Shown: piece by piece, positions 31,420 to 47,400 of the stretch | Layout of the letters: each line of letters opens with the position of its first letter | Numbering within the stretch: the first letter of the stretch is position 1 | Assembly: GCA_018350325.1 (NCBI GenBank) | Contig: JAEVLN010000039.1 | Span: 310,001-374,000, forward strand | Direction: 5' to 3' | Length of the DNA: 64,000 nucleotides | Source: Globodera rostochiensis | Taxonomy: Eukaryota; Nematoda; Chromadorea; Rhabditida; Heteroderidae | Notes under the pieces: generated by a model | What the model saw: the letters and a program-made list of their open reading frames with translations, nothing else | Told to the model about the DNA's origin: nothing | Database searches by the model: none | Translations under genes and position numbers: made by a program

Positions 31420-31985
31420 AACTGAGGTGTTGAGACCGGATTTTTGAAAATACCGGATCAGGTTTTAGAAGGTGTCGGCGGTACTATAGGCGCCGCCGAA
31501 GAATTTTTGAGTTTTTAACTCAATTTGTTAAGAGATTTCAAACAAATTTTAAAATACGGTATAAGATTTATTTTACTTATGAACCCGGTTTTTGGAGCCT
31601 ATTTTGGCACTTTTTTCAGACCTATGCAATGCGAAATGTCGCTCAGAAATTACTTTTTTAGTGGTTGAATTTTTATCCCGGTTAATCCCGTTCCACCCGA
31701 AATTGAGACTGGGGAGTCGGCGGTGCCGATAGGCGCCACCGGGAAATTTTTTTTGAAGGTCTTAACGAGATTTGTTAAGAAAAGTGGCGCCGAAAATTAT
31801 CGATTTTCCGAAAATTTCCGACTTTTTGCTCAAAATTTCGGAAATCAAAACTCGGAATTCCGGGGTCTCAAAAAATTTAAATCGGAATTCCGACCCCAAA
31901 AAAGTCGGAAATCGGAATTCCGACCATCACTGATCCATGCGCTGTCGCCACGCACTCTCCAAGACGTTCCTAAATATGAACAATA
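31420..31985. repeat. Mosaic of dispersed repeats
   Basis: 31470-31560 is a GGCGG...GGCGCCGCCG element (match to 11640-11746). 31565-31626 is an inverted match to 15003-15065 (GTGCCAAAATAGGCTCCAAA). 31700-31790 is a second GGCGGTGCCGATAGGCGCCACC copy. 31795-31930 is rich in CGGAATTCCG, like 54210-54260 and 57005-57240. No gene. Confidence 0.55.
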
Positions 31986-32430
31986 AATAAATGTAATGCT
32001 TCTTAAGTGCAAGATGTACAACTTTTTTCTGAAATTTTTGCTTAAATTCGTCGCAGTATTTAAAAAAATATTTTATTACATTTATTTTAAATAAAATTTT
32101 TAATATTTTATTTTTGTTAAATTGGGGCAAATGCATTGGGAAAAAATAGTCCGTTGTTCGGAGAGAGTGGAAAAGAAACGAGAGACGGGGGGAGAGAGTG
32201 CGGTGTCAAACCATCGTTTCTCCCCCTTTTTCACCCCATCAAAGAGTTGCCAAAACTTCTTTTAAAGTTTGATGCACAAGCGCTCCTCCCCACAAATAAA
32301 TTGTAAACAAATTTTTGGGCTGTGGAGTGTTTTCACTCTCCGCTTAAAAGCAAAGACAGGATTACTCAGATTTAAAAGATATTATACAAATGCAAACATT
32401 TTTAGAATTCTTTTCTCTCTTTTTCCATTA
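31986..32430. other. Intergenic, no gene seen
   Basis: AT-rich, then a purine-rich patch (32155-32215). A 66 aa frame at 32269 has no protein-like pattern and leads straight into the satellite. Confidence 0.4.
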
Positions 32431-32439
32431 ATATTGTTT

Positions 32440-35400
32440 AAATACCTTCCGGAATCGTCAGGTTTTTAATATTTAATTCCGGAATTCTTCCAATATTGAA
32501 TTGCGCCTTCCGGAATCGTCAATTTTTTAATATTTAATTGCGGAATTCTTCCAATATTAAATTACGCTTTCCGGAATCGTCAACTTTTAATATTTTAATT
32601 CCGGAATTCTTCAATATTAAAAAAATTACGCCTTCCGGAATCGTCAACTTTTTAATATTTTAATTCCGGAATTTCCAATATTAAATTACGCCTTCCGGAA
32701 TCGTCAACCCGGATTCTTCAATATTAAATTACGCCTTCCGGAATCGTCAACTTTTTAATATTTATTTCCGGAATTCTTCATATTAAATTACGCCTTCCGG
32801 AATCGTCAACTTTTTAATATTTTAATTCCGGAATTCTTCCAATATTAAATTACGCCTTCCGGAATCGTCAATCCGGATTCTTCAATATTAAATTACGCTT
32901 TCCGGAATCGTCAACTTTTAATATTTTAATTCCGGAATTCTTCAATATTAAAAAAATTACGCCTTCCGGAATCGTCAACTTTTAATATTTTAATTCCGGA
33001 ATTCTTCAATATTACAAAATTACGCCTTCCGGAATCGTCAACTTTTAATATTTAATTCCGGAATTCTTCAATATTAAATTACGCTTTCCGGAATCGTCAA
33101 CTTTTTAATATTTTAATTCCGGAATTCTTCCAATATTAAATTACGCCTTCCGGAATCGTCAACCCGGATTCTTCAATATTAAATTACGCCTTCCGGAATC
33201 ACGCCTTCCGGAATCGTCATCTTTTTAATATTTAATTCCGGAATTCTTCCAATATTAAATTACGCCTTCCGGAATCGTCAACCCGGATTCTTCAATATTA
33301 AATTACGCCTTCCGGAATCGTCAACTTTTTAATATTTAATTCCGGAATTCTTCCATTATTAAATTAGGCCTTCCGGAATCGTCAACTTTTAATATTTTAA
33401 TTCCAGAATTCTTCAATATTAAAAAAATTACACCTACCGGAATCGTCAACTTTTAATATTTAATTCCGGAATTCTTCCAAATATTAAATTACGCCTTCCG
33501 GAATTGTCAACTTTTTAATATTTAATTACGGAATTCTTCAATATTAAATTACGCCTTCCGGAATCGTTAACTTTTAATATTTTACCTCCGGAATTTTTCC
33601 AATATTAAATTACTCATTCCGGAATCGTCATCTTTTTAATATTTAATTCCGGAATTCTTCCAATATTAAATTACGCCTTCCGGAATCGTCAACCCGGATT
33701 CTTCAATATTAAATTACGCCTTCCGGAATCGTCAACTTTTTAATATTTATTTCCGGAATTCTTCATATTAAATTACGCCTTCCGGAATCGTCAACTTTTT
33801 AATATTTAATTCCGGAATTCTTTCTAAATTACGCCTTCCGGAATCGTCAACCCGGAATTCTTCAATATTAAATTGCGCCTTCCGGAATCGTCAACTTTTT
33901 AATATTTAATTACGGAACTCTTCCAATACTAAATTACGCCTTCCGGAATCGTCAACTTTTAATATTTAATTCCGGAATTCTTCTATATTAAATTACGCCT
34001 TGCGGAATTGTCATCTTTTTAATATTTAATTACGGAATTCTTCCAATATTAAATTACGCCTTCCGGAATCGTCAACTTTTTAATATTTAATTACGGAACT
34101 CTTCCAATACTAAATTACGCCTTCCGGAATCGTCAACTTTTTAATTTAATTCCGGAATTCTTCTATATTAAATTACGCCTTCCGGTATTGTCAACTTTTT
34201 AATATTTAATTACGGAATTCTTCCAATATTAAATTACGCCTTCCGGAATCGTCAACTTTTTAATATTTAATTACGGAACTCTTCCAATACTAAATTACGC
34301 CTTCCGGAATCGTCAACTTTTTAATATTTAATTACGGAATTCTTCCAATATTAAATTACGCCTTCCGGAATCGTCAACTTTTTAATATTTAATTACGGAA
34401 CTCTTCCAATACTAAATTACGCCTTCCGGAATCGTCAACTTTTTAATATTTAATTACGGAATTCTTCCAATATTAAATTACGCCTTCCGGAATCGTCAAC
34501 CCGGATTCTTCAATATTAAATTACGCCTTCCGGAATCGTCAGGTTTTTAATATTTAATTCCGGAATTCTTCCAATATTAAATTACGCCTTGCGGAATTGT
34601 CATCTTTTTAATATTTAATTACGGAATTCTTCAATATTAAAAAAATTACGCCTTCCGGAATCGTCAACTTTTTAATTTAATTCCGGAATTCTTCAATATT
34701 AAAAAAATTACGCCTTCCGGAATCGTCAACTTTTTAATATTTTAATTCCGGAATTTCCAATATTAAATTACGCCTTCCGGAATCGTCAACCCGGATTCTT
34801 CAATATTAAATTACGCCTTCCGGAATCGTCAACTTTTTAATATTTATTTCCGGAATTCTTCATATTAAATTACGCCTTCCGGAATCGTCAACTTTTTAAT
34901 ATTTTAATTCCGGAATTCTTCCAATATTAAATTACGCCTTCCGGAATCGTCAACCCGGATTCTTCAATATTAAATTACGCTTTCCGGAATCGTCAACTTT
35001 TAATATTTTAATTCCGGAATTCTTCAATATTAAAAAAATTACGCCTTCCGGAATCGTCAACTTTTAATATTTTAATTCCGGAATTCTTCAATATTACAAA
35101 ATTACGCCTTCCGGAATCGTCAACTTTTAATATTTAATTCCGGAATTCTTCAATATTAAATTACGCTTTCCGGAATCGTCAACTTTTTAATATTTTAATT
35201 CCGGAATTCTTCCAATATAAATTACGCCTTCCGGAATCGTCAACCCGGATTCTTCAATATTAAATTACGCCTTCCGGAATCACGCCTTCCGGAATCGTCA
35301 TCTTTTTAATATTTAATTCCGGAATTCTTCCAATATTAAATTACGCCTTCCGGAATCGTCAACCCGGATTCTTCAATATTAAATTACGCCTTCCGGAATC

Positions 35401-38400
35401 GTCAACTTTTTAATATTTATTTCCGGAATTCTTCATATTAAATTACGCCTTCCGGAATCGTCAACTTTTTAATATTTAATTCCGGAATTCTTCCATTATT
35501 AAATTACGCCTTCCGGAATCGTTAACTTTTAATATTTTACCTCCGGAATTTTTCCAATATTAAATTACGCCTTCCGGAATTGTCAACTTTTTAATATTTA
35601 ATTACGGAATTCTTCCAATATTAAATTACGCCTTCCGGAATCGTTAACTTTTAATATTTTACCTCCGGAATTTTTCCAATATTAAATTAGCCTTCCGGAA
35701 TTGTCAACTTTTTAATATTTAATTACGGAATTCTTCCAATATTAAATTACGCCTTCCGGAATCGTCAACCCGGAATTCTTCAATATTAAATTACGCCTTC
35801 CAGAATCGTCAACTTTTTAATATTTAATTCCGGAATTCTCCCAATATTAAATTACGCCTTCCGGAATCGTCAACTTTTTAATATTTAATTACGGAACTCT
35901 TCCAATACTAAATTACGCCTTCCGGAATCGTCAACCCGGAATTCTTCTATATTAAATTACGCCTTGCGGAATTGTCAACTTTTTAATATTTAATTACGGA
36001 ATTCTTCAATATTAAAAAAATTACGCCTTCCGGAATCGTCAACTTTTTAATTTAATTCCGGAATTCTTCTATATTAAATTACGCCTTCCGGTATTGTCAA
36101 CTTTTTAATATTTAATTACGGAATTCTTCAATATTAAAAAAATTACGCCTTCCGGAATCGTCAACTTTTTAATATTTAATTCCGGAATTCTTCCATTATT
36201 AAATTACGCCTTCCGGAATCGTCAACTTTTAATATTTTAATTCCAGAATTCTTCAATATTAAAAAAATTACGCCTACCGGAATCGTCAACTTTTAATATT
36301 TAATTCCGGAATTCTTCCAAATATTAAATTACGCCTTCCGGAATTGTCAACTTTTTAATATTTAATTACGGAATTCTTCAATATTAAATTACGCCTTCCG
36401 GAATCGTTAACTTTTAATATTTTACCTCCGGAATTTTTCCAATATTAAATTACTCATTCCGGAATCGTCATCTTTTTAATATTTAATTCCGGAATTCTTC
36501 CAATATTAAATTACGCCTTCCGGAATCGTCAACCCGGATTCTTCAATATTAAATTACGCCTTCCGGAATCGTCAACTTTTTAATATTTATTTCCGGAATT
36601 CTTCATATTAAATTAACTTCCGGAATCGTCATCTTTTTAATATTTAATTCCGGAATTCTTCCAATATTAAATTACGCCTTCCGGAATCGTCAACCCGGAT
36701 TCTTCAATATTAAATTACGCCTTCCGGAATCGTCAACCCGGAATTCTTCAATATTAAATTGCGCCTTCCGGAATCGTCAACTTTTTAATATTTAATTACG
36801 GAACTCTTCCAATACTAAATTACGCCTTCCGGAATCGTCACTTTTAATATTTAATTCCGGAATTCTTCTATATTAAATTACGCCTTGCGGAATTGTCATC
36901 TTTTTAATATTTAATTACGGAATTCTTCAATATTAAAAAAATTACGCCTTCCGGAATCGTCAACTTTTTAATTTAATTCCGGAATTCTTCTATATTAAAT
37001 TACGCCTTCCGGTATTGTCAACTTTTTAATATTTAATTACGGAATTCTTCCAATATTAAATTACGCCTTCCGGAATCGTCAACCCGGATTCTTCAATATT
37101 AAATTACGCTTTCCGGAATCGTCAACTTTTAATATTTTAATTCCGGAATTCTTCAATATTAAAAAAATTACGCCTTCCGGAATCGTCAACTTTTAATATT
37201 TTAATTCCAGAATTCTTCAATATTAAAAAAATTACGCCTACCGGAATCGTCAACTTTTAATATTTAATTCCGGAATTCTTCCAAATATTAAATTACGCCT
37301 TCCGGAATTGTCAACTTTTTAATATTTAATTACGGAATTCTTCAATATTAAATTACGCCTTCCGGAATCGTTAACTTTTAATATTTTACCTCCGGAATTT
37401 TTCCAATATTAAATTACTCATTCCGGAATCGTCATCTTTTTAATATTTAATTCCGGAATTCTTCCAATATTAAATTACGCCTTCCGGAATCGTCAACCCG
37501 GATTCTTCAATATTAAATTACGCCTTCCGGAATCGTCAACTTTTTAATATTTATTTCCGGAATTCTTCATATTAAATTAACTTCCGGAATCGTCATCTTT
37601 TTAATATTTAATTCCGGAATTCTTCCAATATTAAATTACGCCTTCCGGAATCGTCAACCCGGATTCTTCAATATTAAATTACGCCTTCCGGAATCGTCAA
37701 CCCGGAATTCTTCAATATTAAATTGCGCCTTCCGGAATCGTCAACTTTTTAATATTTAATTACGGAACTCTTCCAATACTAAATTACGCCTTCCGGAATC
37801 GTCAACTTTTAATATTTAATTCCGGAATTCTTCTATATTAAATTACGCCTTGCGGAATTGTCATCTTTTTAATATTTAATTACGGAATTCTTCAATATTA
37901 AAAAAATTACGCCTTCCGGAATCGTCAACTTTTTAATTTAATTCCGGAATTCTTCTATATTAAATTACGCCTTCCGGTATTGTCAACTTTTTAATATTTA
38001 ATTACGGAATTCTTCCAATATTAAATTACGCCTTCCGGAATCGTCAACCCGGATTCTTCAATATTAAATTACGCTTTCCGGAATCGTCAACTTTTAATAT
38101 TTTAATTCCGGAATTCTTCAATATTAAAAAAATTACGCCTTCCGGAATCGTCAACTTTTAATATTTTAATTCCGGAATTCTTCAATATTACAAAATTACG
38201 CCTTCCGGAATCGTCAACTTTTAATATTTAATTCCGGAATTCTTCAATATTAAATTACGCTTTCCGGAATCGTCAACTTTTTAATATTTTAATTCCGGAA
38301 TTCTTCCAATATAAATTACGCCTTCCGGAATCGTCAACCCGGATTCTTCAATATTAAATTACGCCTTCCGGAATCACGCCTTCCGGAATCGTCATCTTTT

Positions 38401-41400
38401 TAATATTTAATTCCGGAATTCTTCCAATATTAAATTACGCCTTCCGGAATCGTCAACCCGGATTCTTCAATATTAAATTACGCCTTCCGGAATCGTCAAC
38501 TTTTTAATATTTATTTCCGGAATTCTTCATATTAAATTACGCCTTCCGGAATCGTCAACTTTTTAATATTTAATTCCGGAATTCTTCCATTATTAAATTA
38601 CGCCTTCCGGAATCGTTAACTTTTAATATTTTACCTCCGGAATTTTTCCAATATTAAATTACGCCTTCCGGAATTGTCAACTTTTTAATATTTAATTACG
38701 GAATTCTTCCAATATTAAATTACGCCTTCCGGAATCGTTAACTTTTAATATTTTACCTCCGGAATTTTTCCAATATTAAATTAGCCTTCCGGAATTGTCA
38801 ACTTTTTAATATTTAATTACGGAATTCTTCCAATATTAAATTACGCCTTCCGGAATCGTCAACCCGGAATTCTTCAATATTAAATTACGCCTTCCAGAAT
38901 CGTCAACTTTTTAATATTTAATTCCGGAATTCTCCCAATATTAAATTACGCCTTCCGGAATCGTCTACTTTTTAATATTTAATTACGGAACTCTTCCAAT
39001 ACTAAATTGCGCCTTCCGGAATCGTCAACTTTTTAATATTTAATTACGGAACTCTTCCAATACTAAATTACGCCTTCCGGAATCGTCAACTTTTAATATT
39101 TAATTCCGGAATTCTTCTATATTAAATTACGCCTTGCGGAATTGTCATCTTTTTAATATTTAATTACGGAATTCTTCAATATTAAAAAAATTACGCCTTC
39201 CGGAATCGTCAACTTTTTAATTTAATTCCGGAATTCTTCTATATTAAATTACGCCTTCCGGAATCGTCAACTTTTTAATTTAATTCCGGAATTCTTCTAT
39301 ATTAAATTACGCCTTCCGGTATTGTCAACTTTTTAATATTTAATTACGGAATTCTTCCAATATTAAATTACGCCTTCCGGAATCGTCAACTTTTAATATT
39401 TTAATTCCAGAATTCTTCAATATTAAAAAAATTACGCCTACCGGAATCGTCAACTTTTAATATTTAATTCCGGAATTCTTCCAAATATTAAATTACGCCT
39501 TCCGGAATTGTCAACTTTTTAATATTTAATTACGGAATTCTTCAATATTAAATTACGCCTTCCGGAATCGTTAACTTTTAATATTTTACCTCCGGAATTT
39601 TTCCAATATTAAATTACTCATTCCGGAATCGTCATCTTTTTAATATTTAATTCCGGAATTCTTCCAATATTAAATTACGCCTTCCGGAATCGTCAACCCG
39701 GATTCTTCAATATTAAATTACGCCTTCCGGAATCGTCAACTTTTTAATATTTATTTCCGGAATTCTTCATATTAAATTAACTTCCGGAATCGTCATCTTT
39801 TTAATATTTAATTCCGGAATTCTTCCAATATTAAATTACGCCTTCCGGAATCGTCAACCCGGATTCTTCAATATTAAATTACGCCTTCCGGAATCGTCAA
39901 CCCGGAATTCTTCAATATTAAATTGCGCCTTCCGGAATCGTCAACTTTTTAATATTTAATTACGGAACTCTTCCAATACTAAATTACGCCTTCCGGAATC
40001 GTCAACTTTTAATATTTAATTCCGGAATTCTTCTATATTAAATTACGCCTTGCGGAATTGTCATCTTTTTAATATTTAATTACGGAATTCTTCAATATTA
40101 AAAAAATTACGCCTTCCGGAATCGTCAACTTTTTAATTTAATTCCGGAATTCTTCTATATTAAATTACGCCTTCCGGTATTGTCAACTTTTTAATATTTA
40201 ATTACGGAATTCTTCCAATATTAAATTACGCCTTCCGGAATCGTCAACCCGGATTCTTCAATATTAAATTACGCTTTCCGGAATCGTCAACTTTTAATAT
40301 TTTAATTCCGGAATTCTTCAATATTAAAAAAATTACGCCTTCCGGAATCGTCAACTTTTAATATTTTAATTCCGGAATTCTTCAATATTACAAAATTACG
40401 CCTTCCGGAATCGTCAACTTTTAATATTTAATTCCGGAATTCTTCAATATTAAATTACGCTTTCCGGAATCGTCAACTTTTTAATATTTTAATTCCGGAA
40501 TTCTTCCAATATAAATTACGCCTTCCGGAATCGTCAACCCGGATTCTTCAATATTAAATTACGCCTTCCGGAATCACGCCTTCCGGAATCGTCATCTTTT
40601 TAATATTTAATTCCGGAATTCTTCCAATATTAAATTACGCCTTCCGGAATCGTCAACCCGGATTCTTCAATATTAAATTACGCCTTCCGGAATCGTCAAC
40701 TTTTTAATATTTATTTCCGGAATTCTTCATATTAAATTACGCCTTCCGGAATCGTCAACTTTTTAATATTTAATTCCGGAATTCTTCCATTATTAAATTA
40801 CGCCTTCCGGAATCGTTAACTTTTAATATTTTACCTCCGGAATTTTTCCAATATTAAATTACGCCTTCCGGAATTGTCAACTTTTTAATATTTAATTACG
40901 GAATTCTTCCAATATTAAATTACGCCTTCCGGAATCGTTAACTTTTAATATTTTACCTCCGGAATTTTTCCAATATTAAATTAGCCTTCCGGAATTGTCA
41001 ACTTTTTAATATTTAATTACGGAATTCTTCCAATATTAAATTACGCCTTCCGGAATCGTCAACCCGGAATTCTTCAATATTAAATTACGCCTTCCAGAAT
41101 CGTCAACTTTTTAATATTTAATTCCGGAATTCTCCCAATATTAAATTACGCCTTCCGGAATCGTCTACTTTTTAATATTTAATTACGGAACTCTTCCAAT
41201 ACTAAATTGCGCCTTCCGGAATCGTCAACTTTTTAATATTTAATTACGGAACTCTTCCAATACTAAATTACGCCTTCCGGAATCGTCAACTTTTAATATT
41301 TAATTCCGGAATTCTTCTATATTAAATTACGCCTTGCGGAATTGTCAACTTTTTATATTTAATTACGGAATTCTTCAATATTAAAAAAATTACGCCTTCC

Positions 41401-44400
41401 GGAATCGTCAACTTTTTAATTTAATTCCGGAATTCTTCTATATTAAATTACGCCTTCCGGTATTGTCAACTTTTTAATATTTAATTACGGAATTCTTCCA
41501 ATATTAAATTACGCCTTCCGGAATCGTCAACTTTTAATATTTAATTACGGAATTCTTCAATATTAAATTACGCCTTCCGGAATCGTTAACTTTTAATATT
41601 TTACCTCCGGAATTTTTCCAATATTAAATTACTCATTCCGAATCGTCATCTTTTAATATTTAATTCCGGAATTCTTCCATATTAAATTAAATTACGCCTT
41701 CCGGAATCGTCACTTTAATATTTAATCCGGAATTCTTTCCTATATTAAATTACGCCTTCGGATCGTCACTTTTTAATATTTAATTCCGGATTCTTCAATA
41801 TAAATTACGCCTTCGGAATCGTCCACTTTTTAAATTATTTATTCCGGAATCTCTCAAATTAAATTACCCTTCCGAATCGTAACCGGATTCTTCCCCGGAA
41901 TTCTTCATTATTAAATTACGCCTTCCGGAATCACGCCTTCCGGAATCGTCAACTTTTAATATTTAATCCGGAATTCTTCCCATATTAAATTACGCTTCCG
42001 GAATCGTCAACCCGGAATTCTTCAATTAATTACGCCTTCCGGAATCGTCAACTTTTAATATTTAAATTCCGGAATCTTCACTTCAATAAATTACGCCTTC
42101 CGGAATCGTCAACTTTTAATATTTAATTCCGGAATTCTTCCATTATTAAATTACGCCTTCCGGAATCGTTAACTTTTAATATTTTACCTCCGGAATTTTC
42201 CAATATTAAATTACGCCTTCGGAATTTGTCAACCTTTTTAATATTAATTACGGAATTCTTCCAATATTAAATTACGCCTTCCGGAATCGTTAACTTTTAA
42301 TATTTTACCTCCGGAATTTTTCCAATATTAAATTAGCCTTCCGGAATTGTCAACTTTTTAATATTTAATTACGGAATTCTTCCAATATTAAATTACGCCT
42401 TCCGGAATCGTCAACCCGGAATTCTTCAATATTAAATTACGCCTTCCAGAATCGTCAACTTTTTAATATTTAATTCCGGAATTCTCCCAATATTAAATTA
42501 CGCCTTCCGGAATCGTCTACTTTTTAATATTTAATTACGGAACTCTTCCAATACTAAATTACGCCTTCCGGAATCGTCAACCCGGAATTCTTCTATATTA
42601 AATTACGCCTTGCGGAATTGTCAACTTTTTAATATTTAATTACGGAATTCTTCAATATTAAAAAAATTACGCCTTCCGGAATCGTCAACTTTTTAATTTA
42701 ATTCCGGAATTCTTCTATATTAAATTACGCCTTCCGGTATTGTCAACTTTTTAATATTTAATTACGGAATTCTTCCAATATTAAATTACGCCTTCCGGAA
42801 TTGTCAACTTTTTAATATTTAATTACGGAATTCTTCAATATTAAATTACGCCTTCCGGAATCGTTAACTTTTAATATTTTACCTCCGGAATTTTTCCAAT
42901 ATTAAATTACTCATTCCGGAATCGTCATCTTTTTAATATTTAATTCCGGAATTCTTCCAATATTAAATTACGCCTTCCGGAATCGTCAACCCGGATTCTT
43001 CAATATTAAATTACGCCTTCCGGAATCGTCAGGTTTTTAATATTTAATTCCGGAATTCTTCCAATATTAAATTACGCCTTGCGGAATTGTCATCTTTTTA
43101 ATATTTAATTACGGAATTCTTCAATATTAAAAAAATTACGCCTTCCGGAATCGTCAACTTTTTAATTTAATTCCGGAATTCTTCAATATTAAAAAAATTA
43201 CGCCTTCCGGAATCGTCAACTTTTTAATATTTTAATTCCGGAATTTCCAATATTAAATTACGCCTTCCGGAATCGTCAACCCGGATTCTTCAATATTAAA
43301 TTACGCCTTCCGGAATCGTCAACTTTTTAATATTTATTTCCGGAATTCTTCATATTAAATTACGCCTTCCGGAATCGTCAACTTTTTAATATTTTAATTC
43401 CGGAATTCTTCCAATATTACAAAATTACGCCTTCCGGAATCGTCAACTTTTTAATATTTTAATTCCGGAATTTCCAATATTAAATTACGCCTTCCGGAAT
43501 CGTCAACCCGGATTCTTCAATATTAAATTACGCTTTCCGGAATCGTCAACTTTTAATATTTTAATTCCGGAATTCTTCAATATTAAAAAAATTACGCCTT
43601 CCGGAATCGTCAACTTTTAATATTTTAATTCCGGAATTCTTCAATATTACAAAATTACGCCTTCCGGAATCGTCAACTTTTAATATTTAATTCCGGAATT
43701 CTTCAATATTAAATTACGCTTTCCGGAATCGTCAACTTTTTAATATTTTAATTCCGGAATTCTTCCAATATAAATTACGCCTTCCGGAATCGTCAACCCG
43801 GATTCTTCAATATTAAATTACGCCTTCCGGAATCACGCCTTCCGGAATCGTCATCTTTTTAATATTTAATTCCGGAATTCTTCCAATATTAAATTACGCC
43901 TTCCGGAATCGTCAACCCGGATTCTTCAATATTAAATTACGCCTTCCGGAATCGTCAACTTTTTAATATTTATTTCCGGAATTCTTCATATTAAATTACG
44001 CCTTCCGGAATCGTCAACTTTTTAATATTTAATTCCGGAATTCTTCCATTATTAAATTACGCCTTCCGGAATCGTTAACTTTTAATATTTTACCTCCGGA
44101 ATTTTTCCAATATTAAATTACGCCTTCCGGAATTGTCAACTTTTTAATATTTAATTACGGAATTCTTCCAATATTAAATTACGCCTTCCGGAATCGTTAA
44201 CTTTTAATATTTTACCTCCGGAATTTTTCCAATATTAAATTAGCCTTCCGGAATTGTCAACTTTTTAATATTTAATTACGGAATTCTTCCAATATTAAAT
44301 TACGCCTTCCGGAATCGTCAACCCGGAATTCTTCAATATTAAATTACGCCTTCCAGAATCGTCAACTTTTTAATATTTAATTCCGGAATTCTCCCAATAT

Positions 44401-47400
44401 TAAATTACGCCTTCCGGAATCGTCAACTTTTTAATATTTAATTACGGAACTCTTCCAATACTAAATTACGCCTTCCGGAATCGTCAACCCGGAATTCTTC
44501 TATATTAAATTACGCCTTGCGGAATTGTCAACTTTTTAATATTTAATTACGGAATTCTTCAATATTAAAAAAATTACGCCTTCCGGAATCGTCAACTTTT
44601 TAATTTAATTCCGGAATTCTTCTATATTAAATTACGCCTTCCGGTATTGTCAACTTTTTAATATTTAATTACGGAATTCTTCAATATTAAAAAATTACGC
44701 CTTCCGGAATCGTCAACTTTTTAATATTTAATTCCGGAATTCTTCCATTATTAAATTACGCCTTCCGGAATCGTCAACTTTTAATATTTTAATTCCAGAA
44801 TTCTTCAATATTAAAAAAATTACGCCTACCGGAATCGTCAACTTTTAATATTTAATTCCGGAATTCTTCCAAATATTAAATTACGCCTTCCGGAATTGTC
44901 AACTTTTTAATATTTAATTACGGAATTCTTCAATATTAAATTACGCCTTCCGGAATCGTTAACTTTTAATATTTTACCTCCGGAATTTTTCCAATATTAA
45001 ATTACTCATTCCGGAATCGTCATCTTTTTAATATTTAATTCCGGAATTCTTCCAATATTAAATTACGCCTTCCGGAATCGTCAACCCGGATTCTTCAATA
45101 TTAAATTACGCCTTCCGGAATCGTCAACTTTTTAATATTTATTTCCGGAATTCTTCATATTAAATTAACTTCCGGAATCGTCAACTTTTTAATATTTAAT
45201 TCCGGAATTCTTTCTAAATTACGCCTTCCGGAATCGTCAACCCGGTTATTCTTCAATATTAAATTGCGCCTTCCGGAATCGTCAACTTTTTAATATTTAA
45301 TTACGGAACTCTTCCAATACTAAATTACGCCTTCCGGAATCGTCAACTTTTAATATTTAATTCCGGAATTCTTCTATATTAAATTACGCCTTGCGGAATT
45401 GTCATCTTTTTAATATTTAATTACGGAATTCTTCAATATTAAAAAAATTACGCCTTCCGGAATCGTCAACTTTTTAATTTAATTCCGGAATTCTTCTATA
45501 TTAAATTACGCCTTCCGGTATTGTCAACTTTTTAATATTTAATTACGGAATTCTTCCAATATTAAATTACGCCTTCCGGAATCGTCAACCCGGATTCTTC
45601 AATATTAAATTACGCTTTCCGGAATCGTCAACTTTTAATATTTTAATTCCGGAATTCTTCAATATTAAAAAATTACGCCTTCCGGAATCGTCAACTTTTA
45701 ATATTTTAATTCCGGAATTCTTCAATATTACAAAATTACGCCTTCCGGAATCGTCAACTTTTAATATTTAATTCCGGAATTCTTCAATATTAAATTACGC
45801 TTTCCGGAATCGTCAACTTTTTAATATTTTAATTCCGGAATTCTTCCAATATTAAATTACGCCTTCCGGAATCGTCAACCCGGATTCTTCAATATTAAAT
45901 TACGCCTTCCGGAATCACGCCTTCCGGAATCGTCATCTTTTTAATATTTAATTCCGGAATTCTTCCAATATTAAATTACGCCTTCCGGAATCGTCAACCC
46001 GGATTCTTCAATATTAAATTACGCCTTCCGGAATCGTCAACTTTTTAATATTTATTTCCGGAATTCTTCATATTAAATTACGCCTTCCGGAATCGTTAAC
46101 TTTTTAATATTTAATTCCGGAATTCTTCCATTATTAAATTACGCCTTCCGGAATCGTTAACTTTTAATATTTTACCTCCGGAATTTTTCCAATATTAAAT
46201 TACGCCTTCCGGAATTGTCAACTTTTTAATATTTAATTACGGAATTCTTCCAATATTAAATTACGCCTTCCGGAATCGTTAACTTTTAATATTTTACCTC
46301 CGGAATTTTTCCAATATTAAATTAGCCTTCCGGAATTGTCAACTTTTTAATATTTAATTACGGAACTCTTCCAATACTAAATTACGCCTTCCGGAATCGT
46401 CAACTTTTAATATTTAATTCCGGAATTCTTCTATATTAAATTACGCCTTGCGGAATTGTCATCTTTTTAATATTTAATTACGGAATTCTTCAATATTAAA
46501 AAAATTACGCCTTCCGGAATCGTCAACTTTTTAATTTAATTCCGGAATTCTTCTATATTAAATTACGCCTTCCGGTATTGTCAACTTTTTAATATTTAAT
46601 TACGGAATTCTTCCAATATTAAATTACGCCTTCCGGAATCGTCAACCCGGATTCTTCAATATTAAATTACGCTTTCCGGAATCGTCAACTTTTAATATTT
46701 TAATTCCGGAATTCTTCAATATTAAAAAAATTACGCCTTCCGGAATCGTCAACTTTTAATATTTTAATTCCGGAATTCTTCAATATTACAAAATTACGCC
46801 TTCCGGAATCGTCAACTTTTAATATTTAATTCCGGAATTCTTCAATATTAAATTACGCTTTCCGGAATCGTCAACTTTTTAATATTTTAATTCCGGAATT
46901 CTTCCAATATTAAATTACGCCTTCCGGAATCGTCAACCCGGATTCTTCAATATTAAATTACGCCTTCCGGAATCACGCCTTCCGGAATCGTCATCTTTTT
47001 AATATTTAATTCCGGAATTCTTCCAATATTAAATTACGCCTTCCGGAATCGTCAACCCGGATTCTTCAATATTAAATTACGCCTTCCGGAATCGTCAACT
47101 TTTTAATATTTATTTCCGGAATTCTTCATATTAAATTACGCCTTCCGGAATCGTTAACTTTTTAATATTTAATTCCGGAATTCTTCCATTATTAAATTAC
47201 GCCTTCCGGAATCGTTAACTTTTAATATTTTACCTCCGGAATTTTTCCAATATTAAATTACGCCTTCCGGAATTGTCAACTTTTTAATATTTAATTACGG
47301 AATTCTTCCAATATTAAATTACGCCTTCCGGAATCGTTAACTTTTAATATTTTACCTCCGGAATTTTTCCAATATTAAATTAGCCTTCCGGAATTGTCAA

